From positions 1 to 64,000 of the forward strand of contig CAZRGP010000009.1 of NCBI GenBank assembly GCA_964599695.1: 64,000 nucleotides of DNA. The letters are read 5' to 3'. Positions 29,977 to 38,710 of the stretch are shown here, in pieces. The notes under the pieces were generated by a model that saw only the letters and a program-made list of their open reading frames with translations, searched no databases and was not told the origin of the DNA. Within the stretch, counting starts at the first letter, position 1; each line of letters opens with the position of its first letter. The position numbers and the translations under genes were made by a program. This DNA comes from RUG11783 sp964599695 (GTDB taxonomy: Bacteria; Bacillota; Clostridia; Oscillospirales; Ruminococcaceae).

Positions 29977-31332
29977 TCAATCCTTGTAGAATTTTTCCAT
30001 AATATCCTCGAGAGCCATTCCTCTCGACGCCTTGAATAATACCATATCCCCGGCGTGAGCGCACTCCCTGAGGTAATCTGCGATCTCCATCTTGTCCTCA
30101 AAGTGGCGCACACAGGAGACACCGGCCTCGGCAGCCGTTTCCGCCGCAAGCTTCATTTTCTCGCCGCAGCACAGCAGAATGTCCAGTCCCAGTGTTCCCG
30201 CGAGGACTCCGGTCTTGCGGTGGGCGTCATCAGAGATGTCACCCAGCTCCAGCATATCGCCGAGAACAGCAATCTTGATCCCGTTGCAGGGAAGATCCGC
30301 CAGTGTTTTCAGGGACGCCTCCATGGAGTCCGGGTTTGCGTTGTAGCAGTCCTCGATGACGGTGATCCCCCGGACAGTGCGGAATCTCTGACGCATGCCG
30401 GAAGGCGCGTACTCGGATAAAGCGGAGGCGCATGTACCCGGTTCCAGACCAAGTCTGGTCGCCAGGGTGTAAGCCGCCAGGGCGTCCTTCACCGCATGGA
30501 TCCCGGAGCACGGGATGGTCACGTAGAAGGATCCGTGTTCCTTGTCACGGATGGTAAAAGTGCTCGGGAAAGTCTTGCAGGAGATCTCCCTCGCTGTGAC
30601 ATCACAGGAATCGTTATCCACCGCAAAAGTGGCTACGCGGCAGGTCAGGCTGTCGCGGACACTGTTGAGGAAAGGATCGTCCCCGTTGAGCACCAGCAGT
30701 CCGTCCGCCGGCATTCCGTCCAGGATCTCCATCTTCGCCTTGAGGATGTTCTCCTGGCTTCCCAGCATCTCAATATGGGAGACGCCGATGCAGGTGATGA
30801 TCCCCGCGTAGGGCATCGCGCAGCGGGAAAGCCTGCTGATCTCGCCCAGGGCGCTCATTCCCATCTCAAACACGGCAAGTTCCGTGCTCTCATCCAGTTT
30901 CAGCACCGTTTCGGGCAGACCGATCTCGTTGTTCCGGTTTCCCTCATTCTTCAGTGTTTTTCCGAATTTGCTCAGGATCGCAGCGACCATCTCCTTGGTG
31001 GTCGTTTTTCCTACGCTTCCGGTCACGCCGACAACGAGAGGATGGAATTGTTTCCTGTAGTTGCATGCCATGGCGCTGTAGGCGTCCAGGGTGTTGGGAA
31101 CCCAGATGCAGCGGTCATCGTCGAAGTGTCTGGAGACAACGGCAGCGGCAGCGCCTTTCTCAAGCGCTTCCATGACGAAATCGTTTCCGTCGAACCGCTC
31201 ACCGACGACAGCGATGAACACACATCCTTTCTCGATCTTTCTGGAATCGGTGGTGATGCAGTTTACCGGGAGATCCGGATAAGCCGTCTCTGCCACTCCC
31301 TCCAGCAGTTTTCCCAATGTAGTCGTTACCAT
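29977..31332 (-). CDS. murF: UDP-MurNAc-tripeptide:D-Ala-D-Ala ligase MurF
   Basis: 451 residues, Mur ligase family. P-loop GVTGSVGKTTTKEM, central-domain FEMGMSALGEI and C-terminal DCYNANPDSMEASL. It adds D-Ala-D-Ala to the UDP-MurNAc tripeptide in the cytoplasm. The ATG at 31332 follows AGGAG and lies one base beyond the murE stop. Confidence 0.94.
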   Translation of the reverse strand: MVTTTLGKLLEGVAETAYPDLPVNCITTDSRKIEKGCVFIAVVGERFDGNDFVMEALEKGAAAAVVSRHFDDDRCIWVPNTLDAYSAMACNYRKQFHPLVVGVTGSVGKTTTKEMVAAILSKFGKTLKNEGNRNNEIGLPETVLKLDESTELAVFEMGMSALGEISRLSRCAMPYAGIITCIGVSHIEMLGSQENILKAKMEILDGMPADGLLVLNGDDPFLNSVRDSLTCRVATFAVDNDSCDVTAREISCKTFPSTFTIRDKEHGSFYVTIPCSGIHAVKDALAAYTLATRLGLEPGTCASALSEYAPSGMRQRFRTVRGITVIEDCYNANPDSMEASLKTLADLPCNGIKIAVLGDMLELGDISDDAHRKTGVLAGTLGLDILLCCGEKMKLAAETAAEAGVSCVRHFEDKMEIADYLRECAHAGDMVLFKASRGMALEDIMEKFYKD

Positions 31333-31333
31333 A

Positions 31334-32773
31334 TCATTTCTCCTGAGCAAAATAATCTCTTACGATGCGTCTCTCATCCAGGTACACCGTATAACCGTCG
31401 ATGACCTGATAGTCCTCATGCCCTTTGCAGCAAAGGACGAATACATCCCCCTCCCTTAGCACCGAAAGGATGTGGTGGATCGCGTAATAGCGGTCGGGGA
31501 TCAGTATATACGGGATCTTTCTGTCTGTGAAGATCGGTTCCAGCTCCCGCATGATATCGAAGGGATCCTCGTCCCTGGGGTTGTCGGAACTGAGGACGGC
31601 AACATCTGCGTAGTCCGCGATGGCGTTGGCCATCTTTACCCTTTTGGTCTTGTCCCTTCTTCCCGCACAGCCGAACAGCACCATCAGGCGCCCGTCTGTC
31701 ACATAAGGTTTGATGCTGGAAAGAAGTTTGGTCAGTGCGTCGTCGGTGTGGGCATAGTCACCGATCACGGTGCACTTTCCCCTGTGAAGAATCTCGCATC
31801 TCCCGCTCACTCCCCTGGTGGCAGATACGCCCTCTGCGGCTGTTTCCAGGTCACCGACCTCCCTGTCCACCGCAGCGATGCAAGCGAGGGCGTTGTAGAC
31901 CGAAAACCTTCCGGGAAGCGGGACCGAGCAAACGGCTGTCCTGTCACCGGATCTTACCGTAAACTCGGACTGTCCGATGGTCAATCTGAGATCCTCCGCC
32001 CTGAAATGCGCCTCTTCGCAATCGATAGCATAACCTACTTTGGAGCAGGTCGCCCGGGCGAAGAGTTCCTTCCCCCGAGGATCATCCAGATTGATGACCG
32101 CGTAATCGCATTGTCCGAAGAGAATGCATTTCGCCTCGAAATAGGCGTCCATCGTTTTGTGATAATCCAGGTGGTCCTGGGAAAGATTGGTGAAGATGGC
32201 GGTAGAGAAGTGCAGATCACTGAGCCTTCTCTGTTCAAGAGCCTGTGAGGAGGCTTCCATGACCACATACTCACATCCGGAATCGGCCATGGTGCGAAGG
32301 ATCATCTCCATGTCCCAGGGCTCCGGAGTGGTGAACTTGGCGGGAAGGATCAGGTCTCCCGCCTCTACGCCGATGGTCCCGATGAGTCCGGCCTTCTTGC
32401 CGCACGCCTCAAGGGACTGTTTGATCACGTTGGCGATGGTGGTCTTCCCGTTGGTGCCGGTGACCGCGATGAGCTTCAGGGAATCCTGGGGACGCCCGAA
32501 GAAGTTGGAGCAAAGCACGGCCAGGGCCGCTCTCGTATCCTCCACGATGATCTCCTGGCTCAGCCCGAGGGAATGGTCTACAACGACGGCTGCAGCTCCT
32601 CTTTCCAGGCAGGACTGTGCGGCGCTGTGGCCGTCAAATCTGGCTCCCCTGATGCATACGAAAAGGGAGCCCTCCTTCACCATGCGGGAGTCGGAGACAA
32701 TATCGGATACCTCGGTCTCCGGGGAATAGTTTCCGGATACCTTCATCCCACTCAGAAGTTTACTCAGTTTCAT
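31334..32773 (-). CDS. murE: UDP-MurNAc-L-Ala-D-Glu:meso-diaminopimelate ligase MurE
   Basis: 479 residues. P-loop TGTNGKTT, TTPEPWDME, EASSQALEQRRL and the amino-acid selection motif SDNPRDEDP. DNPR marks enzymes that add meso-diaminopimelate rather than lysine, so the organism should have A1-gamma-type peptidoglycan. It belongs to the coupled murE-murF-mraY block. Confidence 0.94.
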   Translation of the reverse strand: MKLSKLLSGMKVSGNYSPETEVSDIVSDSRMVKEGSLFVCIRGARFDGHSAAQSCLERGAAAVVVDHSLGLSQEIIVEDTRAALAVLCSNFFGRPQDSLKLIAVTGTNGKTTIANVIKQSLEACGKKAGLIGTIGVEAGDLILPAKFTTPEPWDMEMILRTMADSGCEYVVMEASSQALEQRRLSDLHFSTAIFTNLSQDHLDYHKTMDAYFEAKCILFGQCDYAVINLDDPRGKELFARATCSKVGYAIDCEEAHFRAEDLRLTIGQSEFTVRSGDRTAVCSVPLPGRFSVYNALACIAAVDREVGDLETAAEGVSATRGVSGRCEILHRGKCTVIGDYAHTDDALTKLLSSIKPYVTDGRLMVLFGCAGRRDKTKRVKMANAIADYADVAVLSSDNPRDEDPFDIMRELEPIFTDRKIPYILIPDRYYAIHHILSVLREGDVFVLCCKGHEDYQVIDGYTVYLDERRIVRDYFAQEK

Positions 32774-32784
32774 CGCTTCCGCCT

Positions 32785-35067
32785 TTAATCGTTGATGTTC
32801 TTGTTTACGAAGTCCACGGTGATGACCGTTCCCTCCCTCACGGTGGCGCCTGCCTCATAATCCTGCGAGACCGCCACTGCGGAGGAGGAACTGGAACCGC
32901 TGACGGCAAGGTTCAGTCCCAGAGATGCGAACAGAGATTTCACGTAGCTGACGGATCTTCCGTTCACATCCGGAACATCGATATATTTTGCCTCCGTCTC
33001 ATCGGTATAGATGAATACGGTGGAACCTTTCGGGAGTGAGGTGCTGCCCACGGGGTACTGGTCCACGACCTTCTGGCCGTCACCGATGACCTCCGCGTTC
33101 AGTCCGCGTTTCTGCATCTGCGCCCTTGCGCTGGTCAGGGAGTAATCCATGACGTTCGGCACATAAGTACCCACCGTCTCGACCTCATCCTCCTTGTACA
33201 CGGCTTCGACGCCCAGATACGGGAGAACTTCGGACATGACAGAGGCAACGATAGGAGCAACGATAACACCGCCGTACCGGGAATAACTGTATGCTCCGTC
33301 CAGAAGGATAAGGCACGCAACCTCCGGGTCGTCCGCCGGAGCAAATGCGCAGAAGGATGCGACATACTCTCCTTCCTTACCGTTTAGTTTTTCCGCCGTA
33401 CCGCTCTTTCCGCCGAGACGGAATCCGGCAACATAGGCGTTCTGTCCGTTGGATGTCTCAACGACCTGTTCCAGAATGTCCCGCATGGTGGCGGAGATCT
33501 CCTGGGAGATGACCTGCCTCTTCACGACTGTGTCATGGTCCTCGACGATGTTCCCCGAGGAGTCCAGGATCTGCTGGACCACATAGGGCTGCACCAGATA
33601 ACCGCCGTTTACACAGGCGGAGAACGCGGTGATCATCTGAAGAGGCGTGATAGCGTTGGACTGTCCGAAGGAACAGCTGGCAAGTTCGACGACTCCCATG
33701 GTCTTGTCGGTGTAGTATACGCTGTTTCCCTCTCCGGGGAGATCCACTCCCGTCTTCTCGGTGAGTCCGTAGGCTTTGAAATAGTTATAGAATGAGGTCT
33801 TGCCGAGCCTCTTTCCGATCTCGATAAAAGCGGGGTTGCAGGAGTTGATTACCGCGTGGGTGAAGTCCTCTTCCCCGTGGCCCTGCGTGATGGCGCAGTG
33901 CATGATGATGTCCGGCGTGACCTGGACACCGCCGTAGCAATAGAAAGTATCGCTGAGAGAACACGCACCGGTCTCCAGCGCAGCGGATGCCGTGACGACC
34001 TTGAAGACGGAGCCGGGCTCGTAGATGTCCGAGATCGCCTTGTTGTTCCACTGGTTGTGCTGAGCAGCGGACAGAGCATCCAGATAGATATCGTTCAGGG
34101 ATTTCTGCTCCTCATCCTCTCCTTCTTCACCGCCCGTTTCGGTCTGTCCCACGGATGAAGCGGCATCCTCCAGGATAGCGTTGATCTGATCGATGGTGGC
34201 CTGATCGGTGATCTCCAGAGGCGTATTGGGATCAAAGTCCGGCTTGGTGGCCATGGCATAGATGGCACCGGTGTTGACGTTCATGATGATGCCGCAGGCA
34301 TAGTTCTTTACGTTGTGCTCCACACGGGCTTCCTCGAGAGCCTGTTCCAGAGTCCGCTGGATCTCGGCGTCGATGGTGAGGACCAGACTGTTGCCGTCGA
34401 TGGCGTCCGTCAGGGTCTCGTGCTCGTAGTACATATTCTTTCCGTATGCGTTCACCGCGGTAAGGGTCCTGCCCGGCGTTCCGGACAGAACAGTGTCATA
34501 GTAAGACTCCAGTCCGTAGAGACCGTTGTTGTCGGTCCCGACGAAGCCTAGCACCTGCGCGGCGAAGTTTCCGTAGGGGTAATACCGCTTGGTGTCCTCC
34601 GTGAACTGGATGCCGGCGATATCGTTCTTGTCGATGAAAGCCTGGATCTCGTCCACTATGGGTTTGTCCACCTTGCGCTTGAGAATGGAATAATAGTTGT
34701 CCCCCTTGCACTTCTCAAGAACGGTCTCGTAAGTGAGATCGAGTTTTTCGGACAAAAAAGAAGCGATGCGGTCATAGTTTTCCTCGTCTATACGTATGGG
34801 AGCAAGCGCGACGGTCCATACCGTTGCGCTTCTCGCGAGGATATTCATGTTCGCATCGTAAATGATGCCCCTCTCAGCCGCTACCACGCTGTCGCGCAGC
34901 TGCTGGGAGGAAGCACGTTCCGTATAATACCGATTCTGTATGATCGTAAGATACGCAAGACGCCCAATGATAATACCAAAAAAGAGAATAAATGCCATTG
35001 CCAGGGCAAGTATCCTCTTTTTTATCAAACTGGTTACTACCTTGCGTTCCTGTTTTTTCGAATTCAT
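32785..35067 (-). CDS. spoVD: Class B penicillin-binding protein with two PASTA domains (SpoVD/FtsI type)
   Basis: 760 residues. A basic cytoplasmic start, one span (about 15-35), a dimerisation domain, then the transpeptidase with SxxK (EPGSVFKVV), SxN (NSCNPAF) and KSGT (GGKSGTAEKL). Two C-terminal PASTA repeats (YVPNVMDYSL, IDVPDVNGRS) follow. It cross-links septal peptidoglycan with FtsW. Both vegetative PBP2B/FtsI and sporulation SpoVD have this layout; no second copy is seen in this cluster, so it may be the only septal enzyme. Confidence 0.88.
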   Translation of the reverse strand: MNSKKQERKVVTSLIKKRILALAMAFILFFGIIIGRLAYLTIIQNRYYTERASSQQLRDSVVAAERGIIYDANMNILARSATVWTVALAPIRIDEENYDRIASFLSEKLDLTYETVLEKCKGDNYYSILKRKVDKPIVDEIQAFIDKNDIAGIQFTEDTKRYYPYGNFAAQVLGFVGTDNNGLYGLESYYDTVLSGTPGRTLTAVNAYGKNMYYEHETLTDAIDGNSLVLTIDAEIQRTLEQALEEARVEHNVKNYACGIIMNVNTGAIYAMATKPDFDPNTPLEITDQATIDQINAILEDAASSVGQTETGGEEGEDEEQKSLNDIYLDALSAAQHNQWNNKAISDIYEPGSVFKVVTASAALETGACSLSDTFYCYGGVQVTPDIIMHCAITQGHGEEDFTHAVINSCNPAFIEIGKRLGKTSFYNYFKAYGLTEKTGVDLPGEGNSVYYTDKTMGVVELASCSFGQSNAITPLQMITAFSACVNGGYLVQPYVVQQILDSSGNIVEDHDTVVKRQVISQEISATMRDILEQVVETSNGQNAYVAGFRLGGKSGTAEKLNGKEGEYVASFCAFAPADDPEVACLILLDGAYSYSRYGGVIVAPIVASVMSEVLPYLGVEAVYKEDEVETVGTYVPNVMDYSLTSARAQMQKRGLNAEVIGDGQKVVDQYPVGSTSLPKGSTVFIYTDETEAKYIDVPDVNGRSVSYVKSLFASLGLNLAVSGSSSSSAVAVSQDYEAGATVREGTVITVDFVNKNIND

Positions 35068-35113
35068 TCCGTTCTCCCGCCTGAGTGATGTCTTTGCAGG
35101 TAACGGTATCGCA

Positions 35114-35581
35114 TCACGGATTGAACCAATCCATTACCGTAGTCAAAAACGCAAACATCGACCTGTCATTTGTTACCGGATCCTCGGTAACGATCACGTT
35201 ATCATTCTCCAGATTCACGTACTCGATCTGCGCCGAGTCGAGCTTGATGAGTCCAAGCTCATTCTGGGCGTATTCCTCCGCGCTCTTGTAGGAGATGAAA
35301 CTCTCGATCTGGTAATCGAGATAGATGTTCTCACTCTGGATCTCGACCAGTTCAGCGCTTCGGTTGGTGATCTGGGACTTAACTTTTGTAAGCAGCAAAT
35401 TGCTGTACACAGTATACACTGCGAGCGAAATGACCGCAATGCTGAGAACCACGAGCTGCACGACGAACTTCCGGTCTTCGGCGGATCTCGCCTTGTTGTG
35501 CGTCTCCGCTACCTTGACCGGTTGCCTCGCCGGAGCAGTCTCCGCGAAACGATTCAGATCATATGCTACACTGGTCGCCAT
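35114..35581 (-). CDS. ftsL: FtsL-like septum protein
   Basis: 155 residues. A disordered start of about 40 residues, one membrane span (VVQLVVLSIAVISLAVYTVY) and an extracellular leucine-zipper-like coiled coil (ITNRSAELVEIQSENIYLDY). Low conservation is normal for FtsL; position between rsmH and the transpeptidase gene supports the call. It would form the divisome core with FtsQ and DivIC. Confidence 0.75.
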   Translation of the reverse strand: MATSVAYDLNRFAETAPARQPVKVAETHNKARSAEDRKFVVQLVVLSIAVISLAVYTVYSNLLLTKVKSQITNRSAELVEIQSENIYLDYQIESFISYKSAEEYAQNELGLIKLDSAQIEYVNLENDNVIVTEDPVTNDRSMFAFLTTVMDWFNP

Positions 35582-35597
35582 ATTAACCCCTTTATTC

Positions 35598-36527
35598 CTA
35601 TAACTTCTCTATGATTCGCAGCTTTGCGCTTCTCGCTCTGCGGTTGGTCTCCATCTCCGTCTCACCGGCTATGATGGGCTTTCTGGTCACCGCCTTCGCC
35701 TTCTCCTTGTTTCCGCATACACATACCGGAAACTCCGGAGGACAGGTGCAGCCCTGCTGCAGCTTCGCAAAATACTGTTTGACCAGCCGGTCTTCTATGG
35801 AATGGAAGGTGATCACACAGAATCTTCCTCCCGGTGCCAGCAGATCAAAAATCGCGCCGAGTCCCTCTTCCAGCGCCCCCATCTCGTCATTGACGTAGAT
35901 CCGAAGCGCCTGAAACGTCTTTTTGGCCGGGTGCTTTTCCTTTCTCCTCACCGCCGGGGGAAACGCGGACACCACCACGTCGCTCAGGTCGGTCGTCGTC
36001 TCGAAAGGCTGCACTTCCCTTCTTTTGATGATCCGGTTCGCGATCTGGGGCGCGAAATTCTCATCCCCGTAATCCCGCAGGATCCTGCAGAGTTCCTCAA
36101 AAGAGAGGGTATTCACCGCGTCCGCCGCGGTCATTCCGGAATCCGACATCCTCATGTCGAGTTCCCCTTCCTTCGCGTAGGAAAAACCGCGCTCAGCCAC
36201 ATCCAGCTGATGGGAGGAAACACCCAGGTCCAAAAGCGCCCCGTTGACCTTTCCCTTCCAGTCTTCGAGAGCCATTCCGGCATCCCTGAAATCGGAGCGG
36301 ATGATCTTCACGTTGGGGAAAGGACTCAGTCTCTGTCCGGCAGCCTCGATGGCCTCCGGATCCTTGTCAAAACAAAAGAGCCGTCCCTCTGCGCTGAGGC
36401 GCGAAGCGATCTCAAAGGAGTGACCGCCGCCTCCCACCGTCCCGTCCATGTATACACCGTCCGGGTGGATGTTCAGCCCGTCGATCACCTCATTCAGCAG
36501 GACCGGTATGTGCTCAAATTCGGCCAT
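35598..36527 (-). CDS. rsmH: 16S rRNA (cytosine1402-N4)-methyltransferase RsmH
   Basis: 309 residues. HIPVLLNEVIDGL start, SAM motif DGTVGGGGHS, FDKDPEAI, LDLGVSSHQLD and ITFHSIEDRLVK. It methylates N4 of C1402 in the 30S decoding centre. Its ATG overlaps the mraZ stop by one base (TGATG). Confidence 0.95.
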   Translation of the reverse strand: MAEFEHIPVLLNEVIDGLNIHPDGVYMDGTVGGGGHSFEIASRLSAEGRLFCFDKDPEAIEAAGQRLSPFPNVKIIRSDFRDAGMALEDWKGKVNGALLDLGVSSHQLDVAERGFSYAKEGELDMRMSDSGMTAADAVNTLSFEELCRILRDYGDENFAPQIANRIIKRREVQPFETTTDLSDVVVSAFPPAVRRKEKHPAKKTFQALRIYVNDEMGALEEGLGAIFDLLAPGGRFCVITFHSIEDRLVKQYFAKLQQGCTCPPEFPVCVCGNKEKAKAVTRKPIIAGETEMETNRRARSAKLRIIEKL

Positions 36528-36946
36528 CAGATCCCGTTCTCCTCAAGATGTTCCTCGAAACTCTTGCTGTTGAAATTCTTCTTGTTCTCCAGCCATCTCT
36601 CCTTGTCCCATATCTCCGCACGGTCCATAACGCCGATAACGGCGACGTCCTTGTCCAGACCGGCGCTGTCACGAAGATTCTGAGGGATCAATACACGACC
36701 CTGCTTGTCCGGTTCCACGATACAGGCGTTCGGGAAGATGTAGTGCTGGATCTTGCTCGCCTGCGCCAGTGGAAGCTGACGGATCTTCTCACAGATCCGT
36801 TCCCATTCCTGTTCGGAAAAAACGGCGAGGCAATTGTCCGACCACAAAGTGATGCAGAAACGTTCCCCCAGTTCATCACGCATGCGGGAAGGAAAATTCA
36901 TTCTGCCCTTTTGATCTACATTGTGAAAAAACTCACCAAAGAGCAT
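36527..36946 (-). CDS. mraZ: Transcriptional regulator MraZ
   Basis: 139 residues with two AbrB-like MraZ domains: LFGEFFHNVDQKGRMNFPSR and IVEPDKQGRVLIPQNLRD, each with the DxKGR-type core. It controls the dcw operon by binding short repeats upstream of itself; such repeats are present at 37006-37022. ATG 36946 follows AAAGGAGG. A longer frame upstream is made of the TTTCAACA repeats and is not coding. Confidence 0.93.
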   Translation of the reverse strand: MLFGEFFHNVDQKGRMNFPSRMRDELGERFCITLWSDNCLAVFSEQEWERICEKIRQLPLAQASKIQHYIFPNACIVEPDKQGRVLIPQNLRDSAGLDKDVAVIGVMDRAEIWDKERWLENKKNFNSKSFEEHLEENGI

Positions 36947-36970
36947 CTTTTCCTCCTTTCCGCCTTTTCG

Positions 36971-37002
36971 TTGTTGAAAACTCTGTTGAAACTGTTGAAA
37001 AC
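36971..37002. repeat. Three TTTCAACA repeats before mraZ
   Basis: On the minus strand three copies of TTTCAACA occur 12 and 10 bases apart within the mraZ leader, between the AAAGTGG boxes and the ribosome binding site. Role unknown; a second regulator site or an RNA element are possible. Confidence 0.5.
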
Positions 37003-37005
37003 TAC

Positions 37006-37022
37006 CCACTTTTAACCACTTT
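37006..37022 (-). promoter_or_regulatory. MraZ-box repeats
   Basis: Two AAAGTGG copies on the minus strand (37016-37022 and 37006-37012) have a 10-base period, the spacing of known MraZ boxes. They lie between the dcw promoter and mraZ. Confidence 0.6.
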
Positions 37023-37038
37023 TGTGGATTTCTCCTCC

Positions 37039-37068
37039 ATTATGCCCCACAATTACGGAAAAAGTCAA
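37039..37068 (-). promoter_or_regulatory. Promoter of the dcw operon
   Basis: Minus strand TTGACT (37063-37068) and CATAAT (37039-37044), 18-base spacer, upstream of the MraZ boxes. Confidence 0.55.
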
Positions 37069-37112
37069 CACGCTTCCCACCATTTTCCCTTTCAGCCGGT
37101 CAAAAACAGCAC

Positions 37113-37139
37113 AAAAAAAGGACCGCTGAACAGCGGTCC
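37113..37139 (-). terminator. Terminator after the coaD operon
   Basis: GGACCGCTG pairs with CAGCGGTCC around two bases; seven U follow on the minus strand. It separates the coaD unit from the dcw operon. Confidence 0.85.
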
Positions 37140-37163
37140 CGGCTTACCAGTATGTCGTTATGG

Positions 37164-37616
37164 TTATTTCACTTTTCCACGAAGTGCAAGTCTTGTGGAT
37201 TTTACCTCGTTGAAAACAAGAAGCAGGGCGTCCTCGCTCTTCTTGAGGGCGTTCTCGGAATACTCCAGTGTGGCACGCTCCATCTCTTTGGTCTTGCGCT
37301 GGGTCTCGGCGATCATCTCGTTTGCACTCTGCTGAGCCGCCTTGGTGACTTCCTGCTCCGAAATGAGCTGTCTCGCGCGGTTCTCCGCTCTGGTGATGAT
37401 GTCTTCCGCTTCTGCTTTCGCATCCGCGAGGATCTGATTGCGGTCCGAAACGACCGCCTTCGCGTCCTTGATCTCCTGGGGGAGATTCAGGCGGATGGTA
37501 TCCAGAAGATCGCGCATCTTATCCGCATCGATCATCTTCCTGCCGCCGCCGAGAGGCAAAGAGACCGCTGAGTCCAGCATATCATCCAGTTTGTCCAAAT
37601 ACTTGTCAATAGCCAT
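37164..37616 (-). CDS. Coiled-coil protein after coaD, unknown function
   Basis: 150 residues. A conserved-looking start (AIDKYLDKLDDMLDSAVSLP) with a GGGRKMIDADKM turn, then an Ala/Glu/Lys coiled coil (AKAEAEDIITRAENRARQLI) like the stalk subunits of rotary ATPases or DivIVA relatives. No membrane anchor. ATG 37616 has AAAGGA eight bases upstream and nearly abuts coaD. Similar proteins beside coaD occur in other Clostridia; the role is unknown. Confidence 0.65.
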   Translation of the reverse strand: MAIDKYLDKLDDMLDSAVSLPLGGGRKMIDADKMRDLLDTIRLNLPQEIKDAKAVVSDRNQILADAKAEAEDIITRAENRARQLISEQEVTKAAQQSANEMIAETQRKTKEMERATLEYSENALKKSEDALLLVFNEVKSTRLALRGKVK

Positions 37617-37618
37617 AG

Positions 37619-38104
37619 TCAATTTCCTTTCCGCAATCTATTCTGCACATCATCCCGAATCGGTTCAGGAAGAAAGTTCGATACATCTCCGCCGAATGAG
37701 GCGATCTGTTTCACGATGCTGGAGCTGAGGAACATGTACTCCTGCGAAGTGTTGAGGAAGAAGGTCTCCACTTCCGGATTCAGCTGACGGTTGGTAAGCG
37801 ACATCTGATATTCATACTCAAAGTCGCTGACCGCCCTAAGTCCCTTGACGATGACCTTCGCGTCCTGTTTGCGCATATAATCCACCAGAAGTCCGGAGAA
37901 GGAGTCCACCCGCACATTGGGAATCTCTGCGGTCACGCGGCGGATGAAATCCATTCTCTCCTCGACTGTGAATGTCGTGACCTTCGCCGGGTTCTGCAGC
38001 ACGACCACCACAACTTCGTCAAAGATCCGCGCCGCTCTCTCTATGATATCCAGGTGTCCCTTCGTTACGGGGTCAAAACTTCCCGGAACAACCGCCTTGT
38101 TCAT
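37619..38104 (-). CDS. coaD: Phosphopantetheine adenylyltransferase
   Basis: 161 residues. PGSFDPVTKGHLDII holds the T/HxGH nucleotidyltransferase motif, VKGLRAVSDFEYEYQ the phosphopantetheine site and SSSIVKQIASFGG the ISSS-like ATP motif. Penultimate step of coenzyme A synthesis. Overlaps the rsmD stop by 4 bases. Confidence 0.95.
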   Translation of the reverse strand: MNKAVVPGSFDPVTKGHLDIIERAARIFDEVVVVVLQNPAKVTTFTVEERMDFIRRVTAEIPNVRVDSFSGLLVDYMRKQDAKVIVKGLRAVSDFEYEYQMSLTNRQLNPEVETFFLNTSQEYMFLSSSIVKQIASFGGDVSNFLPEPIRDDVQNRLRKGN

Positions 38105-38661
38105 GCTTCTGTTTCCTCTGTGTCCTTCTTCTCGTACATCCAGATGGTTGTACTTCCATAATTATACCTTTTCTTCAGGGTTAAAGAAAGAACTTCATCC
38201 GGAAGATTCTCCTCCCGCTCCGTCTCGATGGCGATATATCCCCCGTCGTTGAGCATCTTGTCGAGATACGGCAGAATCTCCCCTCCCAGGTTCTTCCTGT
38301 AAGGAGGATCGGCGAAGATGAAATCAAAGGTGGACGATGCACGCTCGATGTACCTCAGGACGTCCATCTGGGCGACAGTAGCCATCTTGAACAGTTCGGT
38401 CGAATTCAGATTCTTCTTGATCACCGTGATCGCTTCGCGGGAACTGTCCACGAAGACACAGTGGGAAGCTCCCCTCGAAAGCGCTTCGATACCCATCTGT
38501 CCGCTTCCGGCGAACAGATCCAGCATCGTGGCTCCGGGAATAAAGAACTGAAGCGCGGAGAAGATCCCTTCCTTCGCCTTCTGGGATGTCGGTCTTACGA
38601 TATCCTCTCCCGGCAGCGTCTCGATCACTCTGCCCTTTGCGATCCCTGTATTGACTCTCAT
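38101..38661 (-). CDS. rsmD: 16S rRNA (guanine966-N2)-methyltransferase RsmD
   Basis: 186 residues. RPTSQKAKEGIFSAL, SAM motif DLFAGSGQMGIEALSRGA and catalytic ADPPYRKN. It modifies G966 of 16S rRNA. Coupled to coaD, the usual pair in Bacillota. Start has GGGAG six bases upstream. Confidence 0.94.
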   Translation of the reverse strand: MRVNTGIAKGRVIETLPGEDIVRPTSQKAKEGIFSALQFFIPGATMLDLFAGSGQMGIEALSRGASHCVFVDSSREAITVIKKNLNSTELFKMATVAQMDVLRYIERASSTFDFIFADPPYRKNLGGEILPYLDKMLNDGGYIAIETEREENLPDEVLSLTLKKRYNYGSTTIWMYEKKDTEETEA

Positions 38662-38710
38662 ATGGTTCTCCCATCTTTTTTTATCATTATTTGTTTTGCA
38701 TCCGGCAATG

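Noticed and set aside
36971..37022. CRISPR-like array before mraZ
   Set aside because: The repeats are 7-8 bases with 2-4 base gaps and lie in a promoter leader; there are no cas genes.
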